Source: an uncultured Eubacteriales bacterium | GTDB lineage: Bacteria; Bacillota; Clostridia; Lachnospirales; Lachnospiraceae | DNA length: 12,706 bases | NCBI GenBank assembly: GCA_900549105.1 | Contig: URND01000087.1 | Location: forward strand, 1-12,706 | Reading direction: 5' to 3' | Shown: in pieces, positions 12,589 to 12,706 of the stretch | Numbering within the stretch: position 1 is the first letter of the stretch | Layout: each line of letters begins with the position of its first letter | Translations under genes and position numbers: made by a program | The notes under the pieces: generated by a model | What the model saw: the letters and a program-made list of their open reading frames with translations, nothing else | The model's database searches: none | Told to the model about the DNA's origin: nothing

Positions 12589-12706
12589 AGGCCTTAATTG
12601 ACTATTTTATCCCCCATGTGGATGAGGGAATCTGCATGGCCTTCTCCGGCGGTGTAGACAGCAGCGTGCTTCTCGCTGCTGCCTGCCGGGCCGCCAAAGC
12701 CGCCGG
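12585..12706 (+). CDS. larE: LarE, ATP-dependent sulfur transferase for the nickel-pincer cofactor (N-terminal part)
   Basis: LarE adenylates the carboxylate of the cofactor precursor and transfers sulfur to it, in many species sacrificing its own cysteine. Only the first 40 residues are in the window. They show the PP-loop motif SGGVDSS (21-27) after a short helix (MKALIDYF), as in LarE. PP-loop proteins are a broad group, so the name rests mainly on the ATGA overlap with larC; GAAGGAG (12571-12577) gives the ribosome binding site 7 nt upstream. Whether this is the single-cysteine (sacrificial) or the cluster-binding type cannot be judged from the visible part. Confidence 0.85.
   Translation, partial: MKALIDYFIPHVDEGICMAFSGGVDSSVLLAAACRAAKAA

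Overview
The window looks like the chromosome of an endospore-forming, low-to-moderate-GC Firmicute of class Clostridia, probably Lachnospiraceae-like. This is inferred from the sporulation genes yabP, yabQ and spoIIE, the strong AGGAGG-type ribosome binding sites, the sigma-A-type promoters and the gene order. No mobile element, CRISPR array or phage gene is visible. Most of the window is a conserved housekeeping and sporulation cluster rather than accessory DNA.

Layout, left to right. (1) At the left edge, on the minus strand, are the first 51 nt of a tRNA-Tyr (GTA), cut by the window boundary. (2) An intracellular GH13 alpha-glucan hydrolase follows on the minus strand, with its own sigma-A promoter. 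(3) A 320-bp AT-rich gap holds that promoter, a hairpin terminator and some unexplained repeats. (4) A long minus-strand cluster, read from about 10870 down to 2540, runs mazG, hup (HU), rqcP, yabP, yabQ, divIC, spoIIE, tilS, hpt, ftsH. It matches the well-known Bacillus subtilis yabN-to-ftsH neighbourhood, but has HU inserted after mazG, and lacks yabR between divIC and spoIIE and yabS/yabT between spoIIE and tilS. (5) After a divergent 195-bp promoter region, larC and the start of larE lie on the plus strand. They encode biosynthesis of the nickel-pincer nucleotide cofactor used by lactate racemase-type enzymes.

The ten-gene cluster is not one simple operon. I see a sigma-A promoter before mazG (TTGACA, 18 bp, TAAAAT), a near-consensus sigma-E promoter before yabP (GAATATT, 14 bp, CATATATT), and a sigma-A promoter overlapping the yabQ stop and serving divIC (TTGAAA, 17 bp, TACAAT). 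An 80-bp gap before spoIIE carries Spo0A-box-like heptamers. This gives a plausible layered scheme: housekeeping genes (mazG, hup, rqcP), mother-cell genes (yabP, yabQ), vegetative division (divIC) and Spo0A-controlled spoIIE, with tilS, hpt and ftsH coupled by overlaps or short gaps.

Several starts were moved downstream of the longest open frame because a good ribosome binding site lies inside it (amylase, tilS, spoIIE, yabP); ftsH starts with TTG. The most unusual coding feature is a tandemly repeated histidine-rich insert in LarC, with 29 His in 63 residues. I found no convincing new biological system; the findings are regulatory and structural details worth checking.
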